A stretch of 64,000 nucleotides of DNA from Bacteroidota bacterium (GCA_040388375.1 JAZKBU010000005.1:281273-345272); one strand, 5' to 3'; shown: positions 1 to 9,132, numbered from the stretch's first letter. Notes: a model not told the origin generated them from the letters alone. Numbers and translations: made by a program.

Positions 1-105
1 TCTCAGCTCCATCACAACACCTCTCAACCATCTTTCAAGTCCTCTCCACAAAATTTAATAACCATCCACTAAACCTCAATAGTAGGCGCGCGCTGGGCAG
101 ACAAT

Positions 106-121
106 CCCGATAGTTATCGGG
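106..121. repeat. 16-bp palindrome CCCGATAGYTATCGGG
   Basis: CCCGATAGTTATCGGG is a near-perfect palindrome with one mismatch at its centre. A perfect version lies at 58458-58473, in both cases next to GGGAGCGG-type sequence, which makes this one module of a dispersed repeat. Confidence 0.8.
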
Positions 122-149
122 ACGGGAGCGGGCTTCCCACTTCTGTCCC

Positions 150-342
150 TTGTTGTGTCTCCCGACCAACAAGCAGTCTAGCGTTTTTGGATACTTTTTT
201 GGCAATGCAAAAAGTATCGAAACAAAAAAAAGAAAACATTGATTGCAGGCGAGGACGCCTGCAATGGCATAAGGTAACGCGGAACGAGCGAGACACTCGC
301 ACCAGCAGAGGCTAAATAGTTGTTGGTCGGGAGACACAACAA
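150..342. repeat. 23-bp perfect inverted repeat pair
   Basis: The 23 bases at 150-172 are the exact reverse complement of those at 320-342. Each arm contains GTCGGGAGAC (or its complement), which can itself fold into a small hairpin with a GGGA loop. A related copy is present at 58441-58456. Confidence 0.85.
241..311 (+). repeat. Direct repeat unit, copy 1 (about 71 bp)
   Basis: The unit begins with a GCAGGCG-AGGA-CGCCTGC hairpin and continues through GGTAACGCGGAACGAGCG and a GAGCG-AGA-CACTC hairpin. It differs from the copy at 361-432 by two substitutions and one single-base indel. Confidence 0.9.
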
Positions 343-360
343 CGGCAAAAGGGCGGAACT

Positions 361-432
361 GATTACAGGCGAGGACGCCTGCAATGGCATTAAGGTAACG
401 CGGAACGAGCGAGACACTCGCACCAGCGGAGG
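361..432 (+). repeat. Direct repeat unit, copy 2 (about 72 bp)
   Basis: Second copy of the unit at 241-311, same orientation, 120 bases downstream. A partial third copy of its hairpin arm (GCCTGCAATGGC) follows at once. The near-identity suggests recent duplication or gene conversion. Confidence 0.9.
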
Positions 433-589
433 AAATGCCTGCAATGGCGGGAAAGCTTTTTAATGACATAGCAGCAACTACTAATTTATAAACCATATAA
501 ATAATACCTCCATGCCATCATTTTAGCACAAAAACATTCACATGTTTATAAAACTTCTTAATAATCTCTTAATTGTACCTGTAAATGTA

Positions 590-597
590 TATTTTTG
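590..597 (+). promoter_or_regulatory. Putative -7 element of the kinase/regulator operon
   Basis: TATTTTTG at 590-597 matches the Bacteroidota -7 consensus TAnnTTTG and lies 52 bases before the kinase start. The nearest upstream TTG is only 14 bases away, shorter than usual, so the -33 element is uncertain. Confidence 0.45.
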
Positions 598-649
598 GTA
601 AGTAAACCCAACAACAACTATTTAAATGGATAAAAAACTACAGAACTAA

Positions 650-2587
650 ATGTATATAAAACAGATTGGCATATTTCTTTTCTTACTCAATTCATTGTTA
701 TATACTGCTGCTGCGCAAACTAAAAACGCTACTGAAAAACGCGAGCTGGACTCATTGCAGCAAGTTTATTTACACACCAAAGTTGATACCGACCGCGTAA
801 AGCTGAGCTACTTAATTGGTGAGCGGTTAAAAAATCCCAGCGTAGCATATTGGGAGGTTTTGCTGAACGATGCCCGCCAGTATAATATGCTGGTGTACGA
901 GGCTAAAATACTTGCGCATATTGGGTTGGCCTACATGGCACAAGGCAATGTACATAAAGCCATTGATTTTAATAACAGGGCTTTGCTCATAGCGGAAGTA
1001 AACGGGTTTAAGAAAGAGCAGGTAAACATTATTAAAATTTTAGAGCACCTGTATGCCGGGCAGTTTGACAGGAAGAAATCAATATTTTTAAGCTACAAAG
1101 GTTTAAAAATAGCAGAGGAGCTAAACGACAAGAAATCCATTATTGATTTTTATTCATCGCTGGCTTTGTTCTATTTAACATCGGGCGAGGTACGCAAGGC
1201 ATTGAAAATACATTTTGCCTGCCTTAAAATATGCAGGGAAATAAAATACGATTTTGGTATTTCGAGCGCGCTGGTTGATATAGGAAGCGATTACGGGGCA
1301 CTGAATGAAGAGGAAAAAGCAGTTCCTTATTATTTGGAAAGCTTACAGTATATAAAAGGACTGGAAGGAACCATATATGGTGTGCAGATATACAATTCGG
1401 TTTGTTCGGCCTATATTATTAAAAAGAATTACGACTCCGCTTATTACTATGCCAACAAAGCCTATACCATGGCGGAAGAAATTAGGGACAAAAGAGTAAT
1501 AGCAAGTACTATTAATTCATTGGCCTCCATCAGCTATTTAAAGGGCGATAATAAGCAGGCTAAAAAGGAAGCATTGCAGGCTTTAGCCATGGCGCAGTCC
1601 ATTCAATTTACCGCACAAATTCCGGCACTGGCGGGTTTGCTTAAAAAAATATATTTAAAAGAAGGTAACTATAAAGAAGCTTTAAAAATATATGAATTGT
1701 ATATAGTTACCAAAGACACACTCTCTAACGAAAAAGTGCAAAAAGAAGCATTGGAAAAAGAGTTTGCCTATAACTTAGAAGAGAAGGAAAACCAGTATAA
1801 GCTGCTGGCACAGGAAAACGAAATTCAAACCCTGCAACTGAACCAAAGCAGGTATTTTGTGATGGTGTTGGGCATACTACTCGTAGCCATATTAATCATC
1901 ACTTATTTGTTGGGCAGGCAAAAGGGACTGAAGGCCGAACACCAACGTGTTAAGCTGGAGCAAAAGCTATTGATTTCGCAAATGAACCCGCACTTTATGT
2001 TTAACTGCTTAAACTCCATACAGCAGTTTATAATGAGCGGACAAAACAACCAGGCAGAAATTTATTTGTCAAAGTTTTCGAAGCTGATAAGGGAACTATT
2101 GGAAAGCAGCGCTAGGGATAATTTAACGGTAAAGGAAGACCTGAATATATTGAAAGCGTATCTGGAAATGGAATCGTTGCGCTTTGGCCCCAGCTTTTAT
2201 TATTCCATTAAAATGGATAGTAAAATTGATATTGACAATACTTACATACCGCATTTAATGATTCAGCCTTTTGTAGAGAATGCCATATGGCATGGCTTGC
2301 TGGCTAAAAACGATGACGGACATTTGCAGATAAGATTTGAATATGTTTCCGACAAAACCATTAAATGTATTATAGACGATAATGGGGTAGGGCGCGATGC
2401 CAGCTTGCATAAAGAAACTACTTTTAAGAAAAACTCACTGGCACTTAGTTTTGTAAAACAACGTATAGAGCTCATTAAGAAAACCTATAAAATAGAGGGT
2501 AGGGTTGATATTATAGATAAGAAGGATGCTAACGGAGCAAGCTTGGGTACTACTGTAATTATTATTTTACCTATATTGAAAAGCTAA
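650..2587 (+). CDS. TPR-containing sensor histidine kinase, LytS/YehU type
   Basis: Predicted membrane sensor kinase of 645 residues that should phosphorylate the LytTR regulator encoded 3 bases downstream. Visible in order: a signal peptide (about 1-22), TPR-like helical repeats (about 60-370) on the periplasmic side, a charged coiled coil (about 365-400), one membrane segment (about 401-421), and a cytoplasmic His_kinase domain. The phosphoacceptor box reads QMNPHFMFNCLNSIQ with His near 447. The N-box LMIQPFVENAIWHG is near 536, followed by a glycine-rich DDNGVGRDAS ATP-lid motif. This layout is common in Bacteroidota. The signal sensed is unknown and no target gene is evident next to the pair. 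Family assignment is firm; the pairing is inferred from adjacency. Confidence 0.93.
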   Translation: MYIKQIGIFLFLLNSLLYTAAAQTKNATEKRELDSLQQVYLHTKVDTDRVKLSYLIGERLKNPSVAYWEVLLNDARQYNMLVYEAKILAHIGLAYMAQGNVHKAIDFNNRALLIAEVNGFKKEQVNIIKILEHLYAGQFDRKKSIFLSYKGLKIAEELNDKKSIIDFYSSLALFYLTSGEVRKALKIHFACLKICREIKYDFGISSALVDIGSDYGALNEEEKAVPYYLESLQYIKGLEGTIYGVQIYNSVCSAYIIKKNYDSAYYYANKAYTMAEEIRDKRVIASTINSLASISYLKGDNKQAKKEALQALAMAQSIQFTAQIPALAGLLKKIYLKEGNYKEALKIYELYIVTKDTLSNEKVQKEALEKEFAYNLEEKENQYKLLAQENEIQTLQLNQSRYFVMVLGILLVAILIITYLLGRQKGLKAEHQRVKLEQKLLISQMNPHFMFNCLNSIQQFIMSGQNNQAEIYLSKFSKLIRELLESSARDNLTVKEDLNILKAYLEMESLRFGPSFYYSIKMDSKIDIDNTYIPHLMIQPFVENAIWHGLLAKNDDGHLQIRFEYVSDKTIKCIIDDNGVGRDASLHKETTFKKNSLALSFVKQRIELIKKTYKIEGRVDIIDKKDANGASLGTTVIIILPILKS

Positions 2588-2590
2588 TAT

Positions 2591-3307
2591 ATGTTACGAG
2601 CTATTATTATAGATGATGAAACGGCAGGTATTGAAACACTGAAAATACTTGCAGCCAGAAACCCTGATACGATACGTGTAGTGGCCACTACTTTAAACGC
2701 AGCCGAAGGTATTGTACTGATTGAAGATTATAAACCCGATGTGGTTTTTTTAGATATAAGCATGCCTACGATGAGTGGTTTTGAATTATTGGAAAGGCTT
2801 CATTTTAAAGACTTTAAGCTGGTGTTTACTACTGCTCACAAGGAGTATGCCATACAGGCTATTAAAAACAAAGCTTTTGATTATTTACTGAAACCGATAG
2901 ACGATGCTGACTTTAGAACCTGCTTAAAAAACATTATGGATGTGCACGATAAAACACCATCTTCAGCTAAGCACGATACTAATTTATTAATAGAAATACA
3001 GGTAAAGGATGGTATTATATTTTTAAAGCAAAAAGATATTGTAAGGCTGGAAGCATCGCGCAGCTATACGGAATTCCATATGGATAACGGGACTAAACAT
3101 ATAGCCTCTAAAAGCCTGAAAGATTTTGAAGCCAAGCTGGATAACAACTTGTTTTACCGCTGCCATAAATCGCATATTATAAACTTACAAAAGGTACAAA
3201 AGTTTATTAACCACGATGGTTTTTTTGCTTTGATGACTGACCAGTCTATGCCTGATATATCAAAGACTTTGAAGGAATCGTTTTTGGAACGCTTAAAAAC
3301 TTTATAA
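2591..3307 (+). CDS. LytTR-family response regulator
   Basis: A 238-residue DNA-binding response regulator. Residues 1-120 form a CheY-like receiver with the acidic pair D8/D9 in IIIDDE, the phosphoacceptor D55 in VVFLDISMP, a conserved Thr in the TTAH stretch and a Lys in LLKPIDD. Residues 135-238 form a LytTR DNA-binding domain with the typical DIVRLEASRSYTEFH and RCHKSHIINL motifs. It starts 3 bases after the kinase stop, so the two are surely co-transcribed. LytTR regulators bind paired direct repeats in target promoters; none could be assigned here. Confidence 0.95.
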   Translation: MLRAIIIDDETAGIETLKILAARNPDTIRVVATTLNAAEGIVLIEDYKPDVVFLDISMPTMSGFELLERLHFKDFKLVFTTAHKEYAIQAIKNKAFDYLLKPIDDADFRTCLKNIMDVHDKTPSSAKHDTNLLIEIQVKDGIIFLKQKDIVRLEASRSYTEFHMDNGTKHIASKSLKDFEAKLDNNLFYRCHKSHIINLQKVQKFINHDGFFALMTDQSMPDISKTLKESFLERLKTL

Positions 3308-3329
3308 GTGTTGTTTGATGGCTTTGTAA

Positions 3330-4121
3330 TTACTGCTTGGTGTCAATAATAATATTGCCTGCATCGGTAGTAACAGGTTTAAATGCATCAACAAAAGGAT
3401 AACCCAGCTTACCTTTTTGGGTGCAAAGCTCAATGGCTTCACCTTCGTTTACTTTATCAAAAAGTTGCAGCCCTACATCAAATCTTTCTTCTATGTTATT
3501 ATCCAGTTGTATATATAACCAGTAAGATGTATGTCTCCTGCCATTGCTAGTTTCTTTTTTGTTAATGATGTGCTTGTTACAAACAATATTTGGGTTGGCA
3601 AAATAATGATTGATAAAACTGGCAGCGCTGGGTATAAATAAAAAGAAACCTAAAAACAATCCGGCATGAACGGTAATGCGTCTGCTGCTTTCATCATACA
3701 CGCCTCTGTTTGCTTTTTTTAGTTTCCATGTTATAATGCCTGCTATTGCTAAACCTAAAAAGCCACTATACCAAAATAACTGCTTGCCATTAATGGTATT
3801 ATCCAGCTGCCTTATTTCAAAAATTATACATACGAGGCCAATAAAAAAGAAAAGTGCGGAACCTTTATATATAAACCGGTTAAAAGGGCTAGCCGATCTT
3901 TCAAATGGTTTACGTGGAGGGAAATAATCGTCAATTATATATTGCGCAGTGCTTATTAAAATAATGAGCTGGTACATGGCTAAGATAAACCCGGCTAATG
4001 CAATATATCTTTCAGGGCCACTTTTGTGCCAAACAGAAACTATGAGTAGAATTCCTGCAGTAATATATAGCAGGCGTTTGTAAAAGTCGTTACGTGTTTC
4101 GTTCGTTTGTTTTTTTGTCAT
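3330..4121 (-). CDS. Multi-pass membrane protein of unknown function
   Basis: Unrecognised protein of about 263 residues. The N-terminal two thirds hold four to five hydrophobic membrane segments (for example LLYITAGILLIVSVW and LFLGFFLFIPSAASF). The last 90 residues are soluble, with a YWLYIQLDNN stretch that could be a small beta domain. The ATG at 4121 (protein begins MTKKQTNE) is preferred to the in-frame ATG at 4136, because the latter lies inside the hairpin terminator of the gene upstream on this strand. It converges with the response regulator gene, 22 bases apart. Confidence 0.7.
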   Translation of the reverse strand: MTKKQTNETRNDFYKRLLYITAGILLIVSVWHKSGPERYIALAGFILAMYQLIILISTAQYIIDDYFPPRKPFERSASPFNRFIYKGSALFFFIGLVCIIFEIRQLDNTINGKQLFWYSGFLGLAIAGIITWKLKKANRGVYDESSRRITVHAGLFLGFFLFIPSAASFINHYFANPNIVCNKHIINKKETSNGRRHTSYWLYIQLDNNIEERFDVGLQLFDKVNEGEAIELCTQKGKLGYPFVDAFKPVTTDAGNIIIDTKQ

Positions 4122-4129
4122 GCAACTTA

Positions 4130-4168
4130 AAAACAATAGCGTACAGTTTATACAACCGTACGCTATTG
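4130..4168 (-). terminator. Rho-independent terminator of the 4186-5166 gene
   Basis: CAATAGCGTAC at 4134-4144 pairs perfectly with GTACGCTATTG at 4158-4168. Read on the minus strand the hairpin is followed by TTTTTAA. It sits 18 bases after the stop codon of the minus-strand gene. Confidence 0.85.
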
Positions 4169-4185
4169 CGTTGTATTTTTAATCA

Positions 4186-5166
4186 TTAATCGTTAGCATC
4201 TTCAATACGTATATTCTTATAAGGAGCCGATTCTCTGAAGGCTACCGTATCTACTTTATCGGGTATTACATCAGCTACAAACACACTTAGTTTACCATTG
4301 GTAAAACTATCGTTGTGTATAGTTCCGGGTAATATAGCCACAGCGGAACCATCAGCCGGAACCCTGAAAGTAGTAAAGGTAAACTGCGGATTTTTAGGAT
4401 CGAATTTTACGCTCTTGCGGCCTAAAGTAACTTTGGCTTCGCAATACACTTCTTTACCTTCATCAGGTCTTGGATGAAAAATATGCGGGAACTCGTGATG
4501 CTCCACAAACATACCACCTCCGCTAAAAGGCTGCATAGCATAGTTTCTTATATAATCAGGTAAGCTCGTATCGTATTCCACACCAAACAAAGGTAAATCA
4601 AAACCTACGTTAAAGGCCTCACCGGGTTTTAATAAAACACCTCCGTAAAAAGCAAGCGTATCTTTATAAGCGTCATTGCTTGGATCAAGTACGGGTATAA
4701 CCACATCGGACTGGTTGATGAACAAAGAGCCTGTGCCACCAAATACATTTGATGAAGATGATAAGCCGGGTATGCCTCCACCGTCCTTACCGCTTACCCA
4801 ATTGGCATTAATGGTATTGGCGTGTTTTGCATCGGGTGTATTGTTGTGTTGTAAATGATGTAACCTGTCAATCAAGGTTGTTTCCTGTCCGCTTGAAGGA
4901 ACTTCTTCCACGCCTGTACCTACACCGTAAGTTAATTTAACAGTAGTACCGGGTTTAATGGGGCCGAAAATACCGGTGGTGGTCATTAAAGGAACACCTT
5001 CAGCACTGCTTCTTAAAACGACAGCATCGTTTAAAAAATCGAAGTACTTTTCAAAATCATCTTTTGTAAGTGCCACTCTAACGGTTTTCCATTTTCGTGC
5101 TTTTAAGCGGTCGGCCTTGCTTTTTGGAGCCTCCCGGCCAAGGGTTTGTCTAACTACGTGACTCAT
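4186..5166 (-). CDS. Unrecognised 326-residue protein with cupin-like C-terminal half
   Basis: I do not recognise this family. There is no signal peptide and no membrane segment; the N-terminus is basic (MSHVVRQTLGREAPKSKADR). The middle is rich in Gly, Ser and Asn. The C-terminal third has a His/Glu cluster VEHHEFPHIFHPRP near 215-230 and later PGTIHND near 280. These resemble the two metal-binding motifs of a cupin barrel, but the spacing is imperfect, so this is tentative. The gene is monocistronic, ends in a strong terminator and is followed by an unrelated gene. A phage or secreted-matrix origin is possible but unsupported. Confidence 0.7.
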   Translation of the reverse strand: MSHVVRQTLGREAPKSKADRLKARKWKTVRVALTKDDFEKYFDFLNDAVVLRSSAEGVPLMTTTGIFGPIKPGTTVKLTYGVGTGVEEVPSSGQETTLIDRLHHLQHNNTPDAKHANTINANWVSGKDGGGIPGLSSSSNVFGGTGSLFINQSDVVIPVLDPSNDAYKDTLAFYGGVLLKPGEAFNVGFDLPLFGVEYDTSLPDYIRNYAMQPFSGGGMFVEHHEFPHIFHPRPDEGKEVYCEAKVTLGRKSVKFDPKNPQFTFTTFRVPADGSAVAILPGTIHNDSFTNGKLSVFVADVIPDKVDTVAFRESAPYKNIRIEDAND

Positions 5167-5361
5167 GTTGTTTTGGGGTAAATAGGTTTAAAATTATGTT
5201 TTTAAATAGGCAGTATTGTTTAGCCATAGGTTTTGCTACGCAACACTTGTTTAACAAATATAGGAGGAAATATAACTTTGCCAAATAAAATGGCATGCGC
5301 TCACAGGTCTGTTTATGTAAGCTTAACAAACAACAGTAGCATTGTAAATAAACAACCAGTG

Positions 5362-7479
5362 TTAAATACCTTTCATACTTAAAGCAATGCGTTTGCGTGC
5401 TTTATCAACCTCCGTTACCTTTACTTGTATACGTTGGTTTAACTGCACTACTTCGTTAGGGCTTTTAATAAATTTATCGGCCATTTGCGATATATGAACG
5501 AGGCCATCCTGGTGCACACCTATATCCACAAAACAACCAAAAGCAGTTATATTGGTTACAATGCCGGGCAGCACCATTCCTTCTACCAAATCATCAATGC
5601 TGTTTACATTGCCAAAAGCAAATTCAGCCAATGGTTCGCGTGGGTCGCGGCCTGGTTTAGCCAGCTCATTTATAATATCAGTTAAAGTAGGTAAGCCAAT
5701 TTGTGCGTTTACATATTTAGGTAAATCAATACCATTGCGCAGCGAAGGATTGCTTATTAAATCGTTTACACTTACGTTTAAATCCTTTGCCATTTGCTCT
5801 ACTATAACATACGTTTCAGGATGCACGGCTGAGTTATCCAACGGGTTTTTAGCCCCATGAATACGTAAAAAACCAGCAGCCTGCTCAAATGCTTTCTCAC
5901 CCAAACGGGGTACTTTTTTCAATTGCGCACGCGAACTAAACTTTCCTTTTTCGCTTCGGTAATCTATAATGTTTTGTGCCAGTACAGGCCCTAAGCCCGA
6001 TACGTAACTGAGTAAATGTTTACTGGCGGTATTCAGCTCAACACCTACCTGGTTTACACAACTAATTACAACCTGATCCAAACTTTCTTTCAGTAATTTA
6101 TTATTTACATCGTGTTGGTATTGTCCCACCCCAATTGATTTTGGATCAATTTTTACCAACTCTGCCAATGGGTCTTTAAGCCTGCGTCCAATAGATACCG
6201 CGCCACGGACTGTTATATCTTTATCAGGAAATTCATCACGTGCTATGGGCGAAGCAGAGTAAATAGATGCTCCCTGTTCTGATACCATATGCACTTGTAT
6301 AGGCTTAAAGGCTTCGTTGTTTTTAATTAAATCTCTTACAAAACTTTCCGTTTCGCGTCCGCCTGTTCCGTTGCCTATGGCTATGGCTTCAATTTTATAT
6401 TCGCTTAGTAAATGCTTTAAAGCATAAATACTTTCCTGTTGTTTTTGTAACGGGTAAATAACTGTTTCGCGCAGTAAATCGCCCAGCTCATTTAATACAA
6501 CGGTTTTGCAACCTGTTCTGAAACCTGGGTCAATAGCCACAATACGTTTTTGCCCTAAAGGAGCACTTAACAATAATTGCCTTAAGTTGGTGCTAAAAAT
6601 AACAATGGCTTCCTTATCGGCTTTCTCTTTTGATAGGTTTTCAAACTCTGTTTCAATGCTTGGCAATAACAACCTATCGTAAGCATCTTCAATGGCTAAG
6701 CTTACCTGCTTTTGTGCAGCACCATTTCCTTTTACGAGTTGCCTTACCAAACTATCAATAGCTTGTTCCGCTACTATATCAATATGTACTTTTAAAAAGC
6801 CTTCCTCTTGTCCGCGCCTGATGGCCAATAAACGGTGCGAAGGAATTTTCTTTAGCTCTTCAGCAAAGTTAAAGTAGTCGCTATACTTAGCTGCTTCTGT
6901 TTCTTTACCTTTTTTTAGTTTTGAATATAATACTGCATCACGCTCAAAATACCGTCTGATACTATTACGCACCGCTACATTTTCATTAACCCATTCCGCT
7001 ATAATATCTCTTGCACCTGCCAAAGCTTCATCTATATCTTTTACATCGGCATTGATATAGCGGGCAGCCAGTGTATCTATATTTTTTTCGTTTTGTAAAT
7101 AAATGGTTTTAGCCAAAGGCTCTAATCCTTTTTCAATAGCTATAGTTGCCCTTGTTTTGCGTTTTTGTTTATAGGGTAAATAAATATCTTCTAACTCTTG
7201 TAAGCTGCTTGCATTGTTTAATTGTGCCTGTAAAGCAGGTGTCAATTTACCTTGTTGTTCAATGGCTTTTAAAATGGTTATCCTGCGTTTATCCATCTCA
7301 ATCAAATCATCAAGCAAGCTTTTTATCTCCGCTATCTTTATTTCATCTAAACTGCCTGTTGCTTCTTTACGGTAACGGGCTATAAACGGAATGGTAGCAC
7401 CCTCTTCCAATAATTGAACCACACTGGCTACCTGCTTTTCGTTTACATGTATACGTTGGGCTATACTTTTAATATGCAT
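5362..7479 (-). CDS. tex: Tex family RNA-binding/transcription accessory protein
   Basis: Cytosolic nucleic-acid-binding protein of 705 residues, the usual length for Tex/YhgF. Visible in order: N-terminal helical Tex domain including the VPFIARYRKEATG-type motif (here TIPFIARYRKEATGS, about 30-44), a YqgF/RuvC-like domain around 320-450 (IVAIDPGFRTGCKT and IGNGTGGRETE), tandem helix-hairpin-helix segments around 490-560, and a C-terminal S1 RNA-binding domain around 628-703 (GMVLPGIVTNITAFGCFVDIG). Known family members bind RNA and DNA and influence transcription. The gene stands alone on the minus strand. Confidence 0.97.
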   Translation of the reverse strand: MHIKSIAQRIHVNEKQVASVVQLLEEGATIPFIARYRKEATGSLDEIKIAEIKSLLDDLIEMDKRRITILKAIEQQGKLTPALQAQLNNASSLQELEDIYLPYKQKRKTRATIAIEKGLEPLAKTIYLQNEKNIDTLAARYINADVKDIDEALAGARDIIAEWVNENVAVRNSIRRYFERDAVLYSKLKKGKETEAAKYSDYFNFAEELKKIPSHRLLAIRRGQEEGFLKVHIDIVAEQAIDSLVRQLVKGNGAAQKQVSLAIEDAYDRLLLPSIETEFENLSKEKADKEAIVIFSTNLRQLLLSAPLGQKRIVAIDPGFRTGCKTVVLNELGDLLRETVIYPLQKQQESIYALKHLLSEYKIEAIAIGNGTGGRETESFVRDLIKNNEAFKPIQVHMVSEQGASIYSASPIARDEFPDKDITVRGAVSIGRRLKDPLAELVKIDPKSIGVGQYQHDVNNKLLKESLDQVVISCVNQVGVELNTASKHLLSYVSGLGPVLAQNIIDYRSEKGKFSSRAQLKKVPRLGEKAFEQAAGFLRIHGAKNPLDNSAVHPETYVIVEQMAKDLNVSVNDLISNPSLRNGIDLPKYVNAQIGLPTLTDIINELAKPGRDPREPLAEFAFGNVNSIDDLVEGMVLPGIVTNITAFGCFVDIGVHQDGLVHISQMADKFIKSPNEVVQLNQRIQVKVTEVDKARKRIALSMKGI

Positions 7480-7533
7480 AGAGTTTTAAATTTAGGCTGT
7501 TGGGTTTGTTAATGAATAAAGTTAACAACATAA

Positions 7534-7562
7534 AAAAATCCGCTGTTTAAGCAACGGATTTT
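7534..7562 (-). terminator. Rho-independent terminator of lpdA
   Basis: AAAATCCG and CGGATTTT form the outer stem, with a short inner TG/CA pair. Read on the minus strand the hairpin ends in TTTTTTTATG. It lies about 22 bases past the lpdA stop. Confidence 0.85.
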
Positions 7563-7584
7563 CTATCATGGATTGAATAAAAAA

Positions 7585-8979
7585 TTATACGTGTAAAGCG
7601 CGGTTTTCTGTAGCTGCTAAACAAGCTTCTTTTACTGCTTCTGAGTAAGTAGGATGTGGATGGCTCATACGGGCTACATCCTCTGCACTGGCTCTGAATT
7701 CCATAGCCACTACACCTTCTATAATTAAATCGGCCACGCGTGGTCCAATCATATGCATACCTAATATTTCATCGGTTTCAGCATCGGCTATTACCTTTAC
7801 CAAACCATCTATATCCATACTGGCTCTGGCTCTGCCCAAAGCACGCATAGGGAAACTACCTACTTTGTATTTAGCGCCTGCTTTTTTCAATTCTTCTTCC
7901 GTAGCACCAACACCTGCTACCTCAGGCCATGTATACACTACACCCGGTATTAAGTTATAATTGATATGTGGTTTTTGTCCGGCAATGGTTTCTGCTACAA
8001 ATACACCTTCTTCTTCGGCTTTGTGTGCCAACATAGCACCTTTTACCACATCGCCAATAGCGTATATACCTTTTATGCTTGTTTCCAAATGAGCATCGGT
8101 TTCTATACGTCCGCGTTCATCTGTTTTTAAGCCAATATTTTCTAAACCTAATCCGTCAGTATATGCTTTACGACCTACTGAAACTAAACAATAGTCGCCT
8201 GTAAAAGTTACCTCTTCGCCTTTTTCATTATCAGCAGTAATGGTAACTTCTTTACCTTTACTTGTTGCCGATTTTACTTTATGGCTAAAGAAAAACTCAA
8301 AGCCTAATTTGCGTAAGCTGCGTTGTAACTCTTTACCCAAAGTACCATCCATAGTTGGTATAATGGTATTGGTATATTCAATTACTGAAACCTTTGAACC
8401 TAAGCGTGCATATACCGAACCTAACTCTAAGCCAATTACACCACCACCAATAATTACCAAGTGTTTTGGTATTTCAGTCATGTTAAGTGCTTCGGTACTG
8501 GTTATAATTCTTTTTTTATCAATAGTAATGCCCGGTAATGAAGTAGGTTTTGAACCGGTAGCTATAATTACTTTATCGGTATCAATTACTTGTTCCGTTT
8601 CACCACTAATTTTGATTTGATTTTTGGTAACAAATGAACCCAAACCTTTGTATACATCTACTTTGTTTTTTTTCATCAAAAAGTCAATGCCATCGCAGGT
8701 AACTTTTACCACACCGTTTTTACGGTCGATCATTTGTTTTAAATTTACTTTTAGTCCTTTTACTTCTATACCATGTGTTTCAAAAGTATGGGTAGCATTG
8801 TGGTAATGTTCCGAGCTATCCAATAATGCTTTGGAAGGAATACAACCTACATTTAAGCAAGTACCTCCAAGGGTACTGTATTTTTCAATAAGGGCCGTTT
8901 TAAAACCCAATTGTGCACAACGGATGGCAGCAACGTATCCACCGGGACCAGAACCAATAACTGTTATATCGTATTTCAT
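7585..8979 (-). CDS. lpdA: Dihydrolipoyl dehydrogenase
   Basis: E3 flavoenzyme of the 2-oxoacid dehydrogenase complexes and glycine cleavage system; it reoxidises dihydrolipoamide with NAD+. At 464 residues it has normal family length. The FAD-binding motif GSGPGGYVAA is near 9-18, the redox disulfide C41/C46 lies in GGTCLNVGCIPSK, the NAD-binding motif GGGVIGLELGSVYARLG is near 180, and the catalytic dimer-interface His-Glu motif is HPHPTYSE at about 440-447. No E1 or E2 genes are adjacent, so this is a separately encoded E3. It has its own promoter and terminator. Confidence 0.97.
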   Translation of the reverse strand: MKYDITVIGSGPGGYVAAIRCAQLGFKTALIEKYSTLGGTCLNVGCIPSKALLDSSEHYHNATHTFETHGIEVKGLKVNLKQMIDRKNGVVKVTCDGIDFLMKKNKVDVYKGLGSFVTKNQIKISGETEQVIDTDKVIIATGSKPTSLPGITIDKKRIITSTEALNMTEIPKHLVIIGGGVIGLELGSVYARLGSKVSVIEYTNTIIPTMDGTLGKELQRSLRKLGFEFFFSHKVKSATSKGKEVTITADNEKGEEVTFTGDYCLVSVGRKAYTDGLGLENIGLKTDERGRIETDAHLETSIKGIYAIGDVVKGAMLAHKAEEEGVFVAETIAGQKPHINYNLIPGVVYTWPEVAGVGATEEELKKAGAKYKVGSFPMRALGRARASMDIDGLVKVIADAETDEILGMHMIGPRVADLIIEGVVAMEFRASAEDVARMSHPHPTYSEAVKEACLAATENRALHV

Positions 8980-9037
8980 ATAAGTGATAAAATGTAAATT
9001 GTTTTACAAATAAACATAAGCCGTTTATTTGCGGTGA

Positions 9038-9066
9038 CAAATGTAATTGTTTAGGCTAAATACAAA
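9038..9066 (-). promoter_or_regulatory. Bacteroidota-type promoter of lpdA
   Basis: On the minus strand TTTG (9063-9066), a 17-base spacer and TACATTTG (9038-9045) match TTTG-N17-TAnnTTTG. The start codon is about 58 bases downstream of the -7 box. The TTTG overlaps the T-tract of the terminator of the preceding minus-strand gene. Confidence 0.75.
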
Positions 9067-9108
9067 AAAAATAGCTGTAAATCTTAATATGATAGTTTAC
9101 AGCTATTT
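9064..9108 (-). terminator. Rho-independent terminator of the TonB-like gene
   Basis: AAATAGCTGTAAA at 9069-9081 pairs perfectly with TTTACAGCTATTT at 9096-9108. On the minus strand it is followed by a run of T residues. It lies 25 bases after the stop codon. Confidence 0.88.
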
Positions 9109-9132
9109 GGTTATATGTTTAATAGAAAGGTA

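Larger units (their letters stand above)
1..500. repeat. Gene-free block of composite palindromic and direct repeats
   Basis: This stretch holds no convincing gene; its short open frames are low-complexity translations of repeats. Seen directly: a palindrome CCCGATAGTTATCGGG at 106-121, a 23-bp perfect inverted pair at 150-172 and 320-342, a stem-loop with 10-bp arms at 190-199 and 209-218, and a direct repeat of about 71 bp at 241-311 and 361-432. The same hairpin types return at 57041-60305, so they belong to a genome-dispersed family. From 433 to 500 there is only a partial repeat copy and AT-rich DNA leading to the kinase promoter. Confidence 0.85.

Noticed and set aside
241-432. CRISPR-like pattern of repeats with regular spacing
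   Set aside because: Only two copies exist, the repeat is about 71 bp with internal hairpins, and no cas genes are present.
35-496. Minus-strand open frames of 60-150 residues over the repeat block
   Set aside because: They translate repeated DNA, produce near-identical peptides from the two repeat copies, and have no known domain or start context.
5273-5379. A TAACTTTG box at 5273-5280 followed by a 30-codon plus-strand frame (5290-5382)
   Set aside because: The box matches the promoter consensus, but the peptide has no recognisable feature and runs into the tex gene; chance is likely.
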